Of a DNA stretch of 64,000 nt, positions 29,787-44,600 are shown one piece after another. How positions within the stretch are numbered: position 1 is the first letter of the stretch; every line of letters begins with the position of its first letter. Position numbers and translations under genes: made by a program. The notes under the pieces are model-generated. The model ran no database searches, was not told the origin of the DNA, and saw only the letters and a list, made by a program, of their open reading frames with translations. This stretch comes from Pythium myriotylum (Eukaryota; Oomycota; Peronosporomycetes; Pythiales; Pythiaceae): NCBI GenBank assembly GCA_023091665.1, contig JALJCQ010000033.1:744001-808000 (forward strand), written 5' to 3'.

Positions 29787-32700
29787 TGTTGGAAGGTCGC
29801 TTGGTTGGTGGGATGCAAAATGCAAAGTGAATTGATCGGGACTTAGTTCGCTACTGCTACCTCTAAGCCGTCTGTGTGTGTCCTACGCTACCATAATCAA
29901 ATGTATGTCCTACCTATCGTAAACATATGCAAACATAAACTGACTTCGTGGATACTTCAACGAAGTCGATGGGTGGCACTGGATTCAAACCAGAACCAGA
30001 CGGAGAATCTTCCACATGTCGAATCTTCCACGGAGAATCTTCTGCAGGAGAATCTTCTACAGCCGAGCTTCAACTGGAATGATGACGCTGGGTTCGAGGC
30101 GCATCATCTTCAACACTCCCCCTCGACTCGACTGCGTCTTGGACACCAAGCTTGGTGCGGAGCACGTCGAACTGGACAGTGGGGATCGGCTTGGTCATGA
30201 TGTCGGCAAGCATGTCTTGGGTCGGGCAGTACTGGAGACACACTTGACCGTCCTCGACCTTCTCACGAACGAAGTGGTAGCGAATGTTGATGTGCTTGGT
30301 GCGCTTGTGGAACTCGGGGTTCTTGGCCAACGCGATCGCACCTTGGTTGTCTTCGTACACCGTGAGCGCTTGGTCGCTTGCAACTTCGCCGAGTTCGCAC
30401 AGGAACGCCTTGAGCCACACGGCTTCTTGGATTGCTTCCGATAGAGCCATGTACTCTGCTTCGGTCGAGGAGAGGGCGACAGTTCGCTGCTTCTTGCTGC
30501 GCCAGCTGATGCATCCGCCGTTTGTTGAAAGGTCGCTTGGTTGGTGGGATGCAAAATGCAAAGTGAATTGATCGGGACTTAGTTCGCTACTGCTACCTCT
30601 AAGCCGTCTGTGTGTGTCCTACGCTACCATAACCAAATGTATGCTACCTATCGTAAACATATGCAAACATAAACTGACTTCGTGGATACTTCAACGAAGT
30701 CGATGGGTGGCACTGGATTCAAACCAGAACCAGACGGAGAATCTTCCACATGTCGAATCTTCCACGGAGAATCTTCTGCAGGAGAATCTTCTACAGCCGA
30801 GCTTCAACTGCCGAGCTTCAACTGGAATGATGACGCTGGGTTCGAGGCGCATCATCTTCAACACTCCCCCTCGACTCGACTGCGTCTTGGACACCAAGCT
30901 TGGTGCGGAGCACGTCGAACTGGACCGCGGGGATCGGCTTGGTCATGATGTCGGCAAGCATGTCTTGGGTCGGGCAGTACTGGAGACACACTTGACCGTC
31001 CTCGACCTTCTCACGAACGAAGTGGTAGCGAATGTTGATGTGCTTGGTGCGCTTGTGGAACTCGGGGTTCTTGGCCAACGCGATCGCACCTTGGTTGTCT
31101 TCGTACACCGTGAGCGCTTGGTCGCTTGCAACTTCGCCGAGTTCGCACAGGAACGCCTTGAGCCACACGGCTTCTTGGATTGCTTCCGATAGAGCCATGT
31201 ACTCTGCTTCGGTCGAGGAGAGGGCGACAGTTCGCTGCTTCTTGCTGCGCCAGCTGATGCATCCGCCGTTTGTTGAAAGGTCGCTTGGTTGGTGGGATGC
31301 AAAATGCAAAGTGAATTGATCGGGACTTAGTTCGCTACTGCTACCTCTAAGCCGTCTGTGTGTGTCCTACGCTACCATAACCAAATGTATGCTACCTATC
31401 GTAAACATATGCAAACATAAACTGACTTCGTGGATACTTCAACGAAGTCGATGGGTGGCACTGGATTCAAACCAGAACCAGACGGAGAATCTTCCACATG
31501 TCGAATCTTCCACGGAGAATCTTCTGCAGGAGAATCTTCTACAGCCGAGCTTCAACTGGAATGATGACGCTGGGTTCGAGGCGCATCATCTTCAACACTC
31601 CCCCTCGACTCGACTGCGTCTTGGACACCAAGCTTGGTGCGGAGCACGTCGAACTGGACCGCGGGGATCGGCTTGGTCATGATGTCGGCAAGCATGTCTT
31701 GGGTCGGGCAGTACTGGAGACACACTTGACCGTCCTCGACCTTCTCACGAACGAAGTGGTAGCGAATGTTGATGTGCTTGGTGCGCTTGTGGAACTCGGG
31801 GTTCTTGGCCAACGCGATCGCACCTTGGTTGTCTTCGTACACCGTGAGCGCTTGGTCGCTTGCAACTTCGCCGAGTTCGCACAGGAACGCCTTGAGCCAC
31901 ACGGCTTCTTGGATTGCTTCCGATAGAGCCATGTACTCTGCTTCGGTCGAGGAGAGGGCGACAGTTCGCTGCTTCTTGCTGCGCCAGCTGATGCATCCGC
32001 CGTTTGTTGAAAGGTCGCTTGGTTGGTGGGATGCAAAATGCAAAGTGAATTGATCGGGACTTAGTTCGCTACTGCTACCTCTAAGCCGTCTGTGTGTGTC
32101 CTACGCTACCATAACCAAATGTATGCTACCTATCGTAAACATATGCAAACATAAACTGACTTCGTGGATACTTCAACGAAGTCGATGGGTGGCACTGGAT
32201 TCAAACCAGAACCAGACGGAGAATCTTCCACATGTCGAATCTTCCACGGAGAATCTTCTGCAGGAGAATCTTCTACAGCCGAGCTTCAACTGCCGAGCTT
32301 CAACTGGAATGATGACGCTGGGTTCGAGGCGCATCATCTTCAACACTCCCCCTCGACTCGACTGCGTCTTGGACACCAAGCTTGGTGCGGAGCACGTCGA
32401 ACTGGACCGCGGGGATCGGCTTGGTCATGATGTCGGCAAGCATGTCTTGGGTCGGGCAGTACTGGAGACACACTTGACCGTCCTCGACCTTCTCACGAAC
32501 GAAGTGGTAGCGAATGTTGATGTGCTTGGTGCGCTTGTGGAACTCGGGGTTCTTGGCCAACGCGATCGCACCTTGGTTGTCTTCGTACACCGTGAGCGCT
32601 TGGTCGCTTGCAACTTCGCCGAGTTCGCACAGGAACGCCTTGAGCCACACGGCTTCTTGGATTGCTTCCGATAGAGCCATGTACTCTGCTTCGGTCGAGG

Positions 32701-35700
32701 AGAGGGCGACAGTTCGCTGCTTCTTGCTGCGCCAGCTGATGCATCCGCCGTTTGTTGAAAGGTCGCTTGGTTGGTGGGATGCAAAATGCAAAGTGAATTG
32801 ATCGGGACTTAGTTCGCTACTGCTACCTCTAAGCCGTCTGTGTGTGTCCTACGCTACCATAACCAAATGTATGCTACCTATCGTAAACATATGCAAACAT
32901 AAACTGACTTCGTGGATACTTCAACGAAGTCGATGGGTGGCACTGGATTCAAACCAGAACCAGACGGAGAATCTTCCACATGTCGAATCTTCCACGGAGA
33001 ATCTTCTGCAGGAGAATCTTCTACAGCCGAGCTTCAACTGGAATGATGACGCTGGGTTCGAGGCGCATCATCTTCAACACTCCCCCTCGACTCGACTGCG
33101 TCTTGGACACCAAGCTTGGTGCGGAGCACGTCGAACTGGACCGCGGGGATCGGCTTGGTCATGATGTCGGCAAGCATGTCTTGGGTCGGGCAGTACTGGA
33201 GACACACTTGACCGTCCTCGACCTTCTCACGAACGAAGTGGTAGCGAATGTTGATGTGCTTGGTGCGCTTGTGGAACTCGGGGTTCTTGGCCAACGCGAT
33301 CGCACCTTGGTTGTCTTCGTACACCGTGAGCGCTTGGTCGCTTGCAACTTCGCCGAGTTCGCACAGGAACGCCTTGAGCCACACGGCTTCTTGGATTGCT
33401 TCCGATAGAGCCATGTACTCTGCTTCGGTCGAGGAGAGGGCGACAGTTCGCTGCTTCTTGCTGCGCCAGCTGATGCATCCGCCGTTTGTTGAAAGGTCGC
33501 TTGGTTGGTGGGATGCAAAATGCAAAGTGAATTGATCGGGACTTAGTTCGCTACTGCTACCTCTAAGCCGTCTGTGTGTGTCCTACGCTACCATAACCAA
33601 ATGTATGCTACCTATCGTAAACATATGCAAACATAAACTGACTTCGTGGATACTTCAACGAAGTCGATGGGTGGCACTGGATTCAAACCAGAACCAGACG
33701 GAGAATCTTCCACATGTCGAATCTTCCACGGAGAATCTTCTGCAGGAGAATCTTCTACAGCCGAGCTTCAACTGGAATGATGACGCTGGGTTCGAGGCGC
33801 ATCATCTTCAACACTCCCCCTCGACTCGACTGCGTCTTGGACACCAAGCTTGGTGCGGAGCACGTCGAACTGGACCGCGGGGATCGGCTTGGTCATGATG
33901 TCGGCAAGCATGTCTTGGGTCGGGCAGTACTGGAGACACACTTGACCGTCCTCGACCTTCTCACGAACGAAGTGGTAGCGAATGTTGATGTGCTTGGTGC
34001 GCTTGTGGAACTCGGGGTTCTTGGCCAACGCGATCGCACCTTGGTTGTCTTCGTACACCGTGAGCGCTTGGTCGCTTGCAACTTCGCCGAGTTCGCACAG
34101 GAACGCCTTGAGCCACACGGCTTCTTGGATTGCTTCCGATAGAGCCATGTACTCTGCTTCGGTCGAGGAGAGGGCGACAGTTCGCTGCTTCTTGCTGCGC
34201 CAGCTGATGCATCCGCCGTTTGTTGAAAGGTCGCTTGGTTGGTGGGATGCAAAATGCAAAGTGAATTGATCGGGACTTAGTTCGCTACTGCTACCTCTAA
34301 GCCGTCTGTGTGTGTCCTACGCTACCATAACCAAATGTATGCTACCTATCGTAAACATATGCAAACATAAACTGACTTCGTGGATACTTCAACGAAGTCG
34401 ATGGGTGGCACTGGATTCAAACCAGAACCAGACGGAGAATCTTCCACATGTCGAATCTTCCACATGTCGAATCTTCCACGGAGAATCTTCTGCAGGAGAA
34501 TCTTCTACAGCCGAGCTTCAACTGGAATGATGACGCTGGGTTCGAGGCGCATCATCTTCAACACTCCCCCTCGACTCGACTGCGTCTTGGACACCAAGCT
34601 TGGTGCGGAGCACGTCGAACTGGACAGTGGGGATCGGCTTGGTCATGATGTCGGCAAGCATGTCTTGGGTCGGGCAGTACTGGAGACACACTTGACCGTC
34701 CTCGACCTTCTCACGAACGAAGTGGTAGCGAATGTTGATGTGCTTGGTGCGCTTGTGGAACTCGGGGTTCTTGGCCAACGCGATCGCACCTTGGTTGTCT
34801 TCGTACACCGTGAGCGCTTGGTCGCTTGCAACTTCGCCGAGTTCGCACAGGAACGCCTTGAGCCACACGGCTTCTTGGATTGCTTCCGATAGAGCCATGT
34901 ACTCTGCTTCGGTCGAGGAGAGGGCGACAGTTCGCTGCTTCTTGCTGCGCCAGCTGATGCATCCGCCGTTTGTTGAAAGGTCGCTTGGTTGGTGGGATGC
35001 AAAATGCAAAGTGAATTGATCGGGACTTAGTTCGCTACTGCTACCTCTAAGCCGTCTGTGTGTGTCCTACGCTACCATAACCAAATGTATGCTACCTATC
35101 GTAAACATATGCAAACATAAACTGACTTCGTGGATACTTCAACGAAGTCGATGGGTGGCACTGGATTCAAACCAGAACCAGACGGAGAATCTTCCACATG
35201 TCGAATCTTCCACGGAGAATCTTCTGCAGGAGAATCTTCTACAGCCGAGCTTCAACTGGAATGATGACGCTGGGTTCGAGGCGCATCATCTTCAACACTC
35301 CCCCTCGACTCGACTGCGTCTTGGACACCAAGCTTGGTGCGGAGCACGTCGAACTGGACAGTGGGGATCGGCTTGGTCATGATGTCGGCAAGCATGTCTT
35401 GGGTCGGGCAGTACTGGAGACACACTTGACCGTCCTCGACCTTCTCACGAACGAAGTGGTAGCGAATGTTGATGTGCTTGGTGCGCTTGTGGAACTCGGG
35501 GTTCTTGGCCAACGCGATCGCACCTTGGTTGTCTTCGTACACCGTGAGCGCTTGGTCGCTTGCAACTTCGCCGAGTTCGCACAGGAACGCCTTGAGCCAC
35601 ACGGCTTCTTGGATTGCTTCCGATAGAGCCATGTACTCTGCTTCGGTCGAGGAGAGGGCGACAGTTCGCTGCTTCTTGCTGCGCCAGCTGATGCATCCGC

Positions 35701-38640
35701 CGTTTGTTGAAAGGTCGCTTGGTTGGTGGGATGCAAAATGCAAAGTGAATTGATCGGGACTTAGTTCGCTACTGCTACCTCTAAGCCGTCTGTGTGTGTC
35801 CTACGCTACCATAACCAAATGTATGCTACCTATCGTAAACATATGCAAACATAAACTGACTTCGTGGATACTTCAACGAAGTCGATGGGTGGCACTGGAT
35901 TCAAACCAGAACCAGACGGAGAATCTTCCACATGTCGAATCTTCCACGGAGAATCTTCTGCAGGAGAATCTTCTACAGCCGAGCTTCAACTGGAATGATG
36001 ACGCTGGGTTCGAGGCGCATCATCTTCAACACTCCCCCTCGACTCGACTGCGTCTTGGACACCAAGCTTGGTGCGGAGCACGTCGAACTGGACAGTGGGG
36101 ATCGGCTTGGTCATGATGTCGGCAAGCATGTCTTGGGTCGGGCAGTACTGGAGACACACTTGACCGTCCTCGACCTTCTCACGAACGAAGTGGTAGCGAA
36201 TGTTGATGTGCTTGGTGCGCTTGTGGAACTCGGGGTTCTTGGCCAACGCGATCGCACCTTGGTTGTCTTCGTACACCGTGAGCGCTTGGTCGCTTGCAAC
36301 TTCGCCGAGTTCGCACAGGAACGCCTTGAGCCACACGGCTTCTTGGATTGCTTCCGATAGAGCCATGTACTCTGCTTCGGTCGAGGAGAGGGCGACAGTT
36401 CGCTGCTTCTTGCTGCGCCAGCTGATGCATCCGCCGTTTGTTGAAAGGTCGCTTGGTTGGTGGGATGCAAAATGCAAAGTGAATTGATCGGGACTTAGTT
36501 CGCTACTGCTACCTCTAAGCCGTCTGTGTGTGTCCTACGCTACCATAACCAAATGTATGCTACCTATCGTAAACATATGCAAACATAAACTGACTTCGTG
36601 GATACTTCAACGAAGTCGATGGGTGGCACTGGATTCAAACCAGAACCAGACGGAGAATCTTCCACATGTCGAATCTTCCACGGAGAATCTTCTGCAGGAG
36701 AATCTTCTACAGCCGAGCTTCAACTGGAATGATGACGCTGGGTTCGAGGCGCATCATCTTCAACACTCCCCCTCGACTCGACTGCGTCGTGGACACCAAG
36801 CTTGGTGCGGAGCACGTCGAACTGGACAGTGGGGATCGGCTTGGTCATGATGTCGGCAAGCATGTCTTGGGTCGGGCAGTACTGGAGACACACTTGACCG
36901 TCCTCGACCTTCTCACGGACGAAGTGGTAGCGAATGTTGATGTGCTTGGTGCGCTTGTGGAACTCGGGGTTCTTGGCCAACGCGATCGCACCTTGGTTGT
37001 CTTCGTACACCGTGAGCGCTTGGTCGCTTGCAACTTCGCCGAGTTCGCACAGGAACGCCTTGAGCCACACGGCTTCTTGGATTGCTTCCGATAGAGCCAT
37101 GTACTCTGCTTCGGTCGAGGAGAGGGCGACAGTTCGCTGCTTCTTGCTGCGCCAGCTGATGCATCCGCCGTTTGTTGAAAGGTCGCTTGGTTGGTGGGAT
37201 GCAAAATGCAAAGTGAATTGATCGGGACTTAGTTCGCTACTGCTACCTCTAAGCCGTCTGTGTGTGTCCTACGCTACCATAACCAAATGTATGCTACCTA
37301 TCGTAAACATATGCAAACATAAACTGACTTCGTGGATACTTCAACGAAGTCGATGGGTGGCACTGGATTCAAACCAGAACCAGACGGAGAATCTTCCACA
37401 TGTCGAATCTTCCACGGAGAATCTTCTGCAGGAGAATCTTCTACAGCCGAGCTTCAACTGGAATGATGACGCTGGGTTCGAGGCGCATCATCTTCAACAC
37501 TCCCCCTCGACTCGACTGCGTCGTGGACACCAAGCTTGGTGCGGAGCACGTCGAACTGGACAGTGGGGATCGGCTTGGTCATGATGTCGGCAAGCATGTC
37601 TTGGGTCGGGCAGTACTGGAGACACACTTGACCGTCCTCGACCTTCTCACGAACGAAGTGGTAGCGAATGTTGATGTGCTTGGTGCGCTTGTGGAACTCG
37701 GGGTTCTTGGCCAACGCGATCGCACCTTGGTTGTCTTCGTACACCGTGAGCGCTTGGTCGCTTGCAACTTCGCCGAGTTCGCACAGGAACGCCTTGAGCC
37801 ACACGGCTTCTTGGATTGCTTCCGATAGAGCCATGTACTCTGCTTCGGTCGAGGAGAGGGCGACAGTTCGCTGCTTCTTGCTGCGCCAGCTGATGCATCC
37901 GCCGTTTGTTGAAAGGTCGCTTGGTTGGTGGGATGCAAAATGCAAAGTGAATTGATCGGGACTTAGTTCGCTACTGCTACCTCTAAGCCGTCTGTGTGTG
38001 TCCTACGCTACCATAACCAAATGTATGCTACCTATCGTAAACATATGCAAACATAAACTGACTTCGTGGATACTTCAACGAAGTCGATGGGTGGCACTGG
38101 ATTCAAACCAGAACCAGACGGAGAATCTTCCACATGTCGAATCTTCCACGGAGAATCTTCTGCAGGAGAATCTTCTACAGCCGAGCTTCAACTGGAATGA
38201 TGACGCTGGGTTCGAGGCGCATCATCTTCAACACTCCCCCTCGACTCGACTGCGTCGTGGACACCAAGCTTGGTGCGGAGCACGTCGAACTGGACCGCGG
38301 GGATCGGCTTGGTCATGATGTCGGCAAGCATGTCTTGGGTCGGGCAGTACTGGAGACACACTTGACCGTCCTCGACCTTCTCACGAACGAAGTGGTAGCG
38401 AATGTTGATGTGCTTGGTGCGCTTGTGGAACTCGGGGTTCTTGGCCAACGCGATCGCACCTTGGTTGTCTTCGTACACCGTGAGCGCTTGGTCGCTTGCA
38501 ACTTCGCCGAGTTCGCACAGGAACGCCTTGAGCCACACGGCTTCTTGGATTGCTTCCGATAGAGCCATGTACTCTGCTTCGGTCGAGGAGAGGGCGACAG
38601 TTCGCTGCTTCTTGCTGCGCCAGCTGATGCATCCGCCGTT
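29787..38640 (-). repeat. Array part 1: short units (734-750 bp)
   Basis: Twelve units. Most have one copy of the 14 bp CGAGCTTCAACTGC step; the 748 bp units have two. The 750 bp unit at 34221 has an extra 16 bp (CACATGTCGAATCTTC). Units from 30523 to 34220 share a CCGCGGG variant that changes to CAGTGGGG from 34221 on. Confidence 0.93.
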
Positions 38641-41600
38641 TGTTGAAAGGTCGCTTGGTTGGTGGGATGCAAAATGCAAAGTGAATTGATCGGGACTTAG
38701 TTCGCTACTGCTACCTCTAAGCCGTCTGTGTGTGTCCTACGCTACCATAACCAAATGTATGCTACCTATCGTAAACATATGCAAACATAAACTGACTTCG
38801 TGGATACTTCAACGAAGTCGATGGGTGGCACTGGATTCAAACCAGAACCAGACGGAGAATCTTCCACATGTCGAATCTTCCACGGAGAATCTTCCACATG
38901 TCGAATCTTCCACGGAGAATCTTCTGCAGGAGAATCTTCTACAGCCGAGCTTCAACTGCCGAGCTTCAACTGGAATGATGACGCTGGGTTCGAGGCGCAT
39001 CATCTTCAACACTCCCCCTCGACTCGACTGCGTCTTGGACACCAAGCTTGGTGCGGAGCACGTCGAACTGGACAGTGGGGATCGGCTTGGTCATGATGTC
39101 GGCAAGCATGTCTTGGGTCGGGCAGTACTGGAGACACACTTGACCGTCCTCGACCTTCTCACGAACGAAGTGGTAGCGAATGTTGATGTGCTTGGTGCGC
39201 TTGTGGAACTCGGGGTTCTTGGCCAACGCGATCGCACCTTGGTTGTCTTCGTACACCGTGAGCGCTTGGTCGCTTGCAACTTCGCCGAGTTCGCACAGGA
39301 ACGCCTTGAGCCACACGGCTTCTTGGATTGCTTCCGATAGAGCCATGTACTCTGCTTCGGTCGAGGAGAGGGCGACAGTTCGCTGCTTCTTGCTGCGCCA
39401 GCTGATGCATCCGCCGTTTGTTGAAAGGTCGCTTGGTTGGTGGGATGCAAAATGCAAAGTGAATTGATCGGGACTTAGTTCGCTACTGCTACCTCTAAGC
39501 CGTCTGTGTGTGTCCTACGCTACCATAACCAAATGTATGCTACCTATCGTAAACATATGCAAACATAAACTGACTTCGTGGATACTTCAACGAAGTCGAT
39601 GGGTGGCACTGGATTCAAACCAGAACCAGACGGAGAATCTTCCACATGTCGAATCTTCCACGGAGAATCTTCCACATGTCGAATCTTCCACGGAGAATCT
39701 TCTGCAGGAGAATCTTCTACAGCCGAGCTTCAACTGCCGAGCTTCAACTGGAATGATGACGCTGGGTTCGAGGCGCATCATCTTCAACACTCCCCCTCGA
39801 CTCGACTGCGTCTTGGACACCAAGCTTGGTGCGGAGCACGTCGAACTGGACAGTGGGGATCGGCTTGGTCATGATGTCGGCAAGCATGTCTTGGGTCGGG
39901 CAGTACTGGAGACACACTTGACCGTCCTCGACCTTCTCACGAACGAAGTGGTAGCGAATGTTGATGTGCTTGGTGCGCTTGTGGAACTCGGGGTTCTTGG
40001 CCAACGCGATCGCACCTTGGTTGTCTTCGTACACCGTGAGCGCTTGGTCGCTTGCAACTTCGCCGAGTTCGCACAGGAACGCCTTGAGCCACACGGCTTC
40101 TTGGATTGCTTCCGATAGAGCCATGTACTCTGCTTCGGTCGAGGAGAGGGCGACAGTTCGCTGCTTCTTGCTGCGCCAGCTGATGCATCCGCCGTTTGTT
40201 GAAAGGTCGCTTGGTTGGTGGGATGCAAAATGCAAAGTGAATTGATCGGGACTTAGTTCGCTACTGCTACCTCTAAGCCGTCTGTGTGTGTCCTACGCTA
40301 CCATAACCAAATGTATGCTACCTATCGTAAACATATGCAAACATAAACTGACTTCGTGGATACTTCAACGAAGTCGATGGGTGGCACTGGATTCAAACCA
40401 GAACCAGACGGAGAATCTTCCACATGTCGAATCTTCCACGGAGAATCTTCTGCAGGAGAATCTTCTACAGCCGAGCTTCAACTGGAATGATGACGCTGGG
40501 TTCGAGGCGCATCATCTTCAACACTCCCCCTCGACTCGACTGCGTCGTGGACACCAAGCTTGGTGCGGAGCACGTCGAACTGGACAGTGGGGATCGGCTT
40601 GGTCATGATGTCGGCAAGCATGTCTTGGGTCGGGCAGTACTGGAGACACACTTGACCGTCCTCGACCTTCTCACGGACGAAGTGGTAGCGAATGTTGATG
40701 TGCTTGGTGCGCTTGTGGAACTCGGGGTTCTTGCCCAACGCGATCGCACCTTGGTTGTCTTCGTACACCGTGAGCGCTTGGTCGCTTGCAACTTCGCCGA
40801 GTTCGCACAGGAACGCCTTGAGCCACACGGCTTCTTGGATTGCTTCCGATAGAGCCATGTACTCTGCTTCGGTCGAGGAGAGGGCGACAGTTCGCTGCTT
40901 CTTGCTGCGCCAGCTGATGCATCCGCCGTTTGTTGAAAGGTCGCTTGGTTGGTGGGATGCAAAATGCAAAGTGAATTGATCGGGACTTAGTTCGCTACTG
41001 CTACCTCTAAGCCGTCTGTGTGTGTCCTACGCTACCATAACCAAATGTATGCTACCTATCGTAAACATATGCAAACATAAACTGACTTCGTGGATACTTC
41101 AACGAAGTCGATGGGTGGCACTGGATTCAAACCAGAACCAGACGGAGAATCTTCCACATGTCGAATCTTCCACGGAGAATCTTCTGCAGGAGAATCTTCT
41201 ACAGCCGAGCTTCAACTGGAATGATGACGCTGGGTTCGAGGCGCATCATCTTCAACACTCCCCCTCGACTCGACTGCGTCGTGGACACCAAGCTTGGTGC
41301 GGAGCACGTCGAACTGGACAGTGGGGATCGGCTTGGTCATGATGTCGGCAAGCATGTCTTGGGTCGGGCAGTACTGGAGACACACTTGACCGTCCTCGAC
41401 CTTCTCACGAACGAAGTGGTAGCGAATGTTGATGTGCTTGGTGCGCTTGTGGAACTCGGGGTTCTTGGCCAACGCGATCGCACCTTGGTTGTCTTCGTAC
41501 ACCGTGAGCGCTTGGTCGCTTGCAACTTCGCCGAGTTCGCACAGGAACGCCTTGAGCCACACGGCTTCTTGGATTGCTTCCGATAGAGCCATGTACTCTG

Positions 41601-44600
41601 CTTCGGTCGAGGAGAGGGCGACAGTTCGCTGCTTCTTGCTGCGCCAGCTGATGCATCCGCCGTTTGTTGAAAGGTCGCTTGGTTGGTGGGATGCAAAATG
41701 CAAAGTGAATTGATCGGGACTTAGTTCGCTACTGCTACCTCTAAGCCGTCTGTGTGTGTCCTACGCTACCATAACCAAATGTATGCTACCTATCGTAAAC
41801 ATATGCAAACATAAACTGACTTCGTGGATACTTCAACGAAGTCGATGGGTGGCACTGGATTCAAACCAGAACCAGACGGAGAATCTTCCACATGTCGAAT
41901 CTTCCACGGAGAATCTTCTGCAGGAGAATCTTCTACAGCCGAGCTTCAACTGGAATGATGACGCTGGGTTCGAGGCGCATCATCTTCAACACTCCCCCTC
42001 GACTCGACTGCGTCGTGGACACCAAGCTTGGTGCGGAGCACGTCGAACTGGACAGTGGGGATCGGCTTGGTCATGATGTCGGCAAGCATGTCTTGGGTCG
42101 GGCAGTACTGGAGACACACTTGACCGTCCTCGACCTTCTCACGGACGAAGTGGTAGCGAATGTTGATGTGCTTGGTGCGCTTGTGGAACTCGGGGTTCTT
42201 GCCCAACGCGATCGCACCTTGGTTGTCTTCGTACACCGTGAGCGCTTGGTCGCTTGCAACTTCGCCGAGTTCGCACAGGAACGCCTTGAGCCACACGGCT
42301 TCTTGGATTGCTTCCGATAGAGCCATGTACTCTGCTTCGGTCGAGGAGAGGGCGACAGTTCGCTGCTTCTTGCTGCGCCAGCTGATGCATCCGCCGTTTG
42401 TTGAAAGGTCGCTTGGTTGGTGGGATGCAAAATGCAAAGTGAATTGATCGGGACTTAGTTCGCTACTGCTACCTCTAAGCCGTCTGTGTGTGTCCTACGC
42501 TACCATAACCAAATGTATGCTACCTATCGTAAACATATGCAAACATAAACTGACTTCGTGGATACTTCAACGAAGTCGATGGGTGGCACTGGATTCAAAC
42601 CAGAACCAGACGGAGAATCTTCCACATGTCGAATCTTCCACATGTCGAATCTTCCACGGAGAATCTTCTGCAGGAGAATCTTCTACAGCCGAGCTTCAAC
42701 TGGAATGATGACGCTGGGTTCGAGGCGCATCATCTTCAACACTCCCCCTCGACTCGACTGCGTCGTGGACACCAAGCTTGGTGCGGAGCACGTCGAACTG
42801 GACAGTGGGGATCGGCTTGGTCATGATGTCGGCAAGCATGTCTTGGGTCGGGCAGTACTGGAGACACACTTGACCGTCCTCGACCTTCTCACGGACGAAG
42901 TGGTAGCGAATGTTGATGTGCTTGGTGCGCTTGTGGAACTCGGGGTTCTTGCCCAACGCGATCGCACCTTGGTTGTCTTCGTACACCGTGAGCGCTTGGT
43001 CGCTTGCAACTTCGCCGAGTTCGCACAGGAACGCCTTGAGCCACACGGCTTCTTGGATTGCTTCCGATAGAGCCATGTACTCTGCTTCGGTCGAGGAGAG
43101 GGCGACAGTTCGCTGCTTCTTGCTGCGCCAGCTGATGCATCCGCCGTTTGTTGAAAGGTCGCTTGGTTGGTGGGATGCAAAATGCAAAGTGAATTGATCG
43201 GGACTTAGTTCGCTACTGCTACCTCTAAGCCGTCTGTGTGTGTCCTACGCTACCATAACCAAATGTATGCTACCTATCGTAAACATATGCAAACATAAAC
43301 TGACTTCGTGGATACTTCAACGAAGTCGATGGGTGGCACTGGATTCAAACCAGAACCAGACGGAGAATCTTCCACATGTCGAATCTTCCACGGAGAATCT
43401 TCCACATGTCGAATCTTCCACGGAGAATCTTCTGCAGGAGAATCTTCTACAGCCGAGCTTCAACTGCCGAGCTTCAACTGGAATGATGACGCTGGGTTCG
43501 AGGCGCATCATCTTCAACACTCCCCCTCGACTCGACTGCGTCGTGGACACCAAGCTTGGTGCGGAGCACGTCGAACTGGACAGTGGGGATCGGCTTGGTC
43601 ATGATGTCGGCAAGCATGTCTTGGGTCGGGCAGTACTGGAGACACACTTGACCGTCCTCGACCTTCTCACGGACGAAGTGGTAGCGAATGTTGATGTGCT
43701 TGGTGCGCTTGTGGAACTCGGGGTTCTTGCCCAACGCGATCGCACCTTGGTTGTCTTCGTACACCGTGAGCGCTTGGTCGCTTGCAACTTCGCCGAGTTC
43801 GCACAGGAACGCCTTGAGCCACACGGCTTCTTGGATTGCTTCCGATAGAGCCATGTACTCTGCTTCGGTCGAGGAGAGGGCGACAGTTCGCTGCTTCTTG
43901 CTGCGCCAGCTGATGCATCCGCCGTTTGTTGAAAGGTCGCTTGGTTGGTGGGATGCAAAATGCAAAGTGAATTGATCGGGACTTAGTTCGCTACTGCTAC
44001 CTCTAAGCCGTCTGTGTGTGTCCTACGCTACCATAACCAAATGTATGCTACCTATCGTAAACATATGCAAACATAAACTGACTTCGTGGATACTTCAACG
44101 AAGTCGATGGGTGGCACTGGATTCAAACCAGAACCAGACGGAGAATCTTCCACATGTCGAATCTTCCACGGAGAATCTTCTGCAGGAGAATCTTCTACAG
44201 CCGAGCTTCAACTGGAATGATGACGCTGGGTTCGAGGCGCATCATCTTCAACACTCCCCCTCGACTCGACTGCGTCTTGGACACCAAGCTTGGTGCGGAG
44301 CACGTCGAACTGGACAGTGGGGATCGGCTTGGTCATGATGTCGGCAAGCATGTCTTGGGTCGGGCAGTACTGGAGACACACTTGACCGTCCTCGACCTTC
44401 TCACGAACGAAGTGGTAGCGAATGTTGATGTGCTTGGTGCGCTTGTGGAACTCGGGGTTCTTGGCCAACGCGATCGCACCTTGGTTGTCTTCGTACACCG
44501 TGAGCGCTTGGTCGCTTGCAACTTCGCCGAGTTCGCACAGGAACGCCTTGAGCCACACGGCTTCTTGGATTGCTTCCGATAGAGCCATGTACTCTGCTTC

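Noticed and set aside
38732..39340. Plus-strand open frames of about 142-202 codons repeated in every array unit
   Set aside because: They are antisense to the LTR and RNase H end, change length with LTR repeat number and have no independent coding signal. Their repetition reflects unit amplification.
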